Assembly: GCA_903995115.1 (NCBI GenBank)
Contig: LR877167.1
Location: forward strand, 62,001 to 126,000
DNA from: Angomonas deanei
Lineage: Eukaryota; Euglenozoa; Kinetoplastea; Trypanosomatida; Trypanosomatidae
Reading direction: 5' to 3'
Length of the DNA: 64,000 nucleotides
Shown here: one piece after another, positions 61,808-64,000 of the stretch
How positions within the stretch are numbered: position 1 is the first letter of the stretch
Layout of the letters: the number at the start of each line of letters is the position of its first letter
The notes under the pieces: generated by a model
What the model was told of the DNA's origin: nothing
Databases searched by the model: none
Seen by the model: only the letters and a program-made list of their open reading frames with translations
Program-made: the position numbers and the translations under genes

Positions 61808-62512
61808 AAAAATAATAAGAAAAAGACGCACTCTTCATTCTTTTTTTTTTTTTTTTGGTATCCCTTTTTTCGTTTTTTTTTTTTTGTTGTTTGTTTGAAT
61901 GTTAGTGTGTAAAGATAAAAAAAAAAAAGTTGAACTATTTGTATTGTTTTTTTTTTATTATTTTGTTTTTTGGTGAATGCTATCTTTTACTTTTTTTCTT
62001 ATTTACTATGTATCATTTTATTTTAATAACTTTTTTTTGCTACCACTTTGAGCAAAAAAAAAAAAAAAAATGGTACAACAGTAAAAAAAGGAAAAGAAAA
62101 AGAAAAAAGAAATATGCATAGTCGATTTTTTTTTGAAAAAAGGGATACCATTATATTTGTATGTTTTTATTTTCATTCCCCTTCCTCCCCGATATTTGTA
62201 GAACTGTAGAAAAAAAAAAAAAACAATGAAATAAATAATGAAAGATTATCAGTGAAAGAAAAAAAAAAAAAAAGGATGTATCTACTTAATCGAGATATTT
62301 ATTTTATGTTTTTTTTTTGAAAATGTATTTTCTTTTTGAGGCGATAAATCTTTTAGAAAAAATAAGTTTTTTTTTTTTTTCATGATTATTTTTTTGGCCG
62401 TTCTTATTTTTCCGATTTTCGTCTTTCCTATTACATCTTTTTTTCTCTCCCTATTGTTTCTTTTTTTAAAAAAAAAGCATAGAAATATATAAAAAAAAAA
62501 TCAGAAAAAAAA
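61808..62512. other. Spacer after amastin with a 15-bp inverted repeat
   Basis: 705 bp of A/T tracts, presumed amastin 3'UTR. Contains inverted copies GGTATCCCTTTTTTC (61857-61871) and GAAAAAAGGGATACC (62135-62149). No coding frame or RNA gene recognised. T/C-rich sequence near 62440-62465 could be the polypyrimidine tract of the next gene. Confidence 0.6.
61857..62149. repeat. 15-bp inverted repeat enclosing ~263 bp in the amastin 3' region
   Basis: GGTATCCCTTTTTTC at 61857-61871 and its exact reverse complement at 62135-62149. Six of the fifteen bases are T, but GGTATCCC is not low complexity. Could pair in RNA. No target-site duplication is evident. Confidence 0.65.
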
Positions 62513-64000
62513 ATGTCTCGTCGGAATAATAAATCTTTCGAAGTAGAAGTCACGGAAGAAAATTTTTATAATAATAATAATAATATCGATTATTTTTATG
62601 ACCCAAACGCCAAAAAGTTTTCTAACAATGATACCGAAAATTATAATACGATTTTAAGTCGTTGGAGTCGTCAAGTGACGTATGAAAATAATAATAATAG
62701 TTATAATAATGAAAATAGTTTTGAAAATAATAATTATGATGAAACACCAAAGAGAAGGCGAAGAAGAGTGCTGCAAAGTCCATCAAAAGAAGAAAATAAT
62801 AATAATAATAATAATAATGAAAATGAAAATGAAAATAATAATAATAAAAGTTATGAAAATAATAAATATAGTCGCAGAAGAATCGGACGACTACAGTCCC
62901 CACCAAGAGAGGAAGAAGAAATGAATAATTATAACGAAAATAGTAAAACTTATTATTTTAATTTTCATGTCGACGACGACTCTAATAATAATAATACAGA
63001 AGAAAGTGAAATACCAAAAACGTTTTCTGTTCCGGAAGAAAAAAATTCTTTTTCTGAAAATAATAAAAATAATAATAATAATTTCGACGACAATTATTTC
63101 TCTTCCAAATACAATCATAATAATAAAATAGAAAACAACACCGCAAAAGAAATTTCTTTTTCTGAAATACCTCAAAAAAATCAAAATAATAATATTAATT
63201 ATGAAAAAATAATAATAATAATGCGCTGCAGGAAGCGCACATTATGATTTCTCTATTAGAAAAAGAATTACAAAATTTCAGACAAAAATTTTTAGAAAAT
63301 GAAAAAAAAATAACCGAACGAGAAACCGAAATTCATAAAAAATGGGAAATACACATTCAAAAAATAAGAAATGAATACGAACATAAAATAAAAGAAATGT
63401 TCGATAAATCCAAAAATTTACAACAAAATGAAATTTTATTATTTTCCTCCAAAAATGAAATAAATAATAATACTAATTTTGAAAATAAAGAAAACGAATA
63501 TAAAAGGACAATTTTTAATTTAAAAAATGAATTACAATTATTAAAAGAAGAAAAGAATCATTTTTTATCGAATGAAAAAAAAGAAAAGGAAATCATATTT
63601 GAATTGAAAAAAAATGTATTTCAACTTTCTAAATTGTATAATAATAAAAATAATTTTAATCATATTCAATTTTCGGCCAATAATATTATTTTATTAACGG
63701 AAATAAACGAAATGTTAAAAGAAATGATTTTAACACCTCAAAATAATAATAATAATTTTAATAATAATAATAATAATTTCAATTTGGATGAAATTTCAGT
63801 TTTATTAAAAGAAAAGGACGAAAAAATTGAAAAATTAGAAAAAACGATTTCTTTTCGTCAAAATATTTCAAATTCGATTAATTCTGAAAATAATAATAAT
63901 AATAATTTATTTTTTGTAAAATATTACAAATTAAAAGAAGAAATGGAAAAATACGAAAATGAAAAACAAGAATTATTAAAATCGAATTTATTTTGGGAAA
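62513..64000 (+). CDS. Asn-rich coiled-coil protein, 3' end outside window, frame interrupted once
   Basis: Starts MSRRNNKSFEVEVTEENFY. The first ~230 residues are an Asn-rich tract with two similar short repeats, KRRRRRVLQSPSKEE and SRRRIGRLQSPPREEEE, spaced by Asn runs. The frame then shifts at A6 63204-63209 (A7 needed) into a long coiled coil: ALQEAHIMISLLEKELQNFR, KKWEIHIQKIRNEYEHKIKE, KEKDEKIEKLEKTISF, running to the window edge. Extreme AT content (AAA, GAA, AAT, TTA codons dominate). No family recognised; coiled coils like this are common in basal-body or cytoskeletal proteins. Confidence 0.7.

Noticed and set aside
61857-62149. A miniature inverted-repeat transposon
   Set aside because: Terminal repeats are 15 bp with a T run, there is no target-site duplication, and the interior is ordinary A/T-tract sequence; no second copy in the window.
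33296-63210. Spliceosomal introns as the cause of the frame changes
   Set aside because: Protein continuity on both sides leaves room for only one base, far below any intron length, and no GT-AG pair is needed.
47380-63900. (AAT)n runs as a structured repeat array such as CRISPR or a satellite
   Set aside because: They are short trinucleotide microsatellites, mostly inside genes in the Asn-coding phase, with no unique spacers.
1-64000. tRNA, rRNA, snRNA or spliced-leader genes
   Set aside because: No A/B-box tRNA pattern, rRNA segment or spliced-leader-like repeat was seen in the spacers by eye; a covariance-model scan would be needed to exclude small RNAs.

Overview
This is a eukaryotic nuclear window, most likely from a kinetoplastid. 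Three things support that. First, gene order: all 16 genes left of about 20.44 kb lie on the minus strand and all 20 right of 20.69 kb lie on the plus strand, with one divergent switch between them, as in kinetoplastid polycistronic arrays. Second, many start codons sit 10-60 nt after a polypyrimidine tract plus AG, as expected for spliced-leader trans-splicing, and no spliceosomal intron is needed anywhere. Third, there is an amastin-type tetraspan gene with the amastin signature (61.3 kb) and a pair of CCCH zinc-finger proteins ending in an H-[DN]-P-Y motif like that of MKT1-binding proteins. The species cannot be named from the sequence. CFAP20-like, calmodulin-like and coiled-coil proteins are compatible with a flagellate.

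Left arm (1-20.44 kb, minus strand, read from the switch leftwards): a small unknown protein, a PP1-type phosphatase, a CFAP20-domain protein, ribosomal protein uL13, two membrane proteins (one a MAPR/cytochrome-b5-like protein), an ICME-like alpha/beta hydrolase, a coiled-coil protein, a secreted or type I membrane glycoprotein, an RluA-type pseudouridine synthase, ribosomal protein uS3, a tandem pair of identical acidic P1 proteins, a PP2C phosphatase, a calmodulin-like protein and the PP2A scaffold (A/PR65) subunit, which runs off the window. Most of these genes are GC-rich with strong codon bias.

Switch (20.44-20.69 kb): a 254-bp island with G runs on its left half and C runs on its right half, the best candidate for a bidirectional RNA polymerase II start.

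Right arm (20.69-64 kb, plus strand): EIPR1 (WD40), lysyl-tRNA synthetase, a very large coiled-coil protein, a conserved coiled-coil protein, RPA2, zinc-finger protein 1, a DYRK kinase, a second PP2C, an unknown Cys-cluster protein, zinc-finger protein 2, a DRS1/DDX27-like RNA helicase, a mitochondrial carrier, a leucine-rich-repeat protein, an unknown protein, an Asn-rich protein with a faint AAA+ look, an SLC35A-type nucleotide-sugar transporter, a conserved protein with a QAASQFN motif, a giant helical-repeat protein, amastin, and an Asn-rich coiled-coil protein cut by the window edge. Along this arm coding sequence becomes steadily more AT-rich and in-frame AAT (Asn) runs multiply. Intergenic sequence is dominated by long A and T tracts.

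The main oddity is that 14 of 36 genes change reading frame at least once in the middle of continuous protein similarity or composition. Of 18 single-base breaks, 17 can be reconciled by changing one homopolymer by one base, and the remaining one (47620-47631) is compatible with that. This points first to sequencing/consensus error, though genuine frameshifts cannot be excluded from one sequence. The other notable signals are the mosaic of exactly identical blocks shared by the two zinc-finger genes, repeats and inverted repeats in several presumed 3'UTRs, and the G/C island at the switch.
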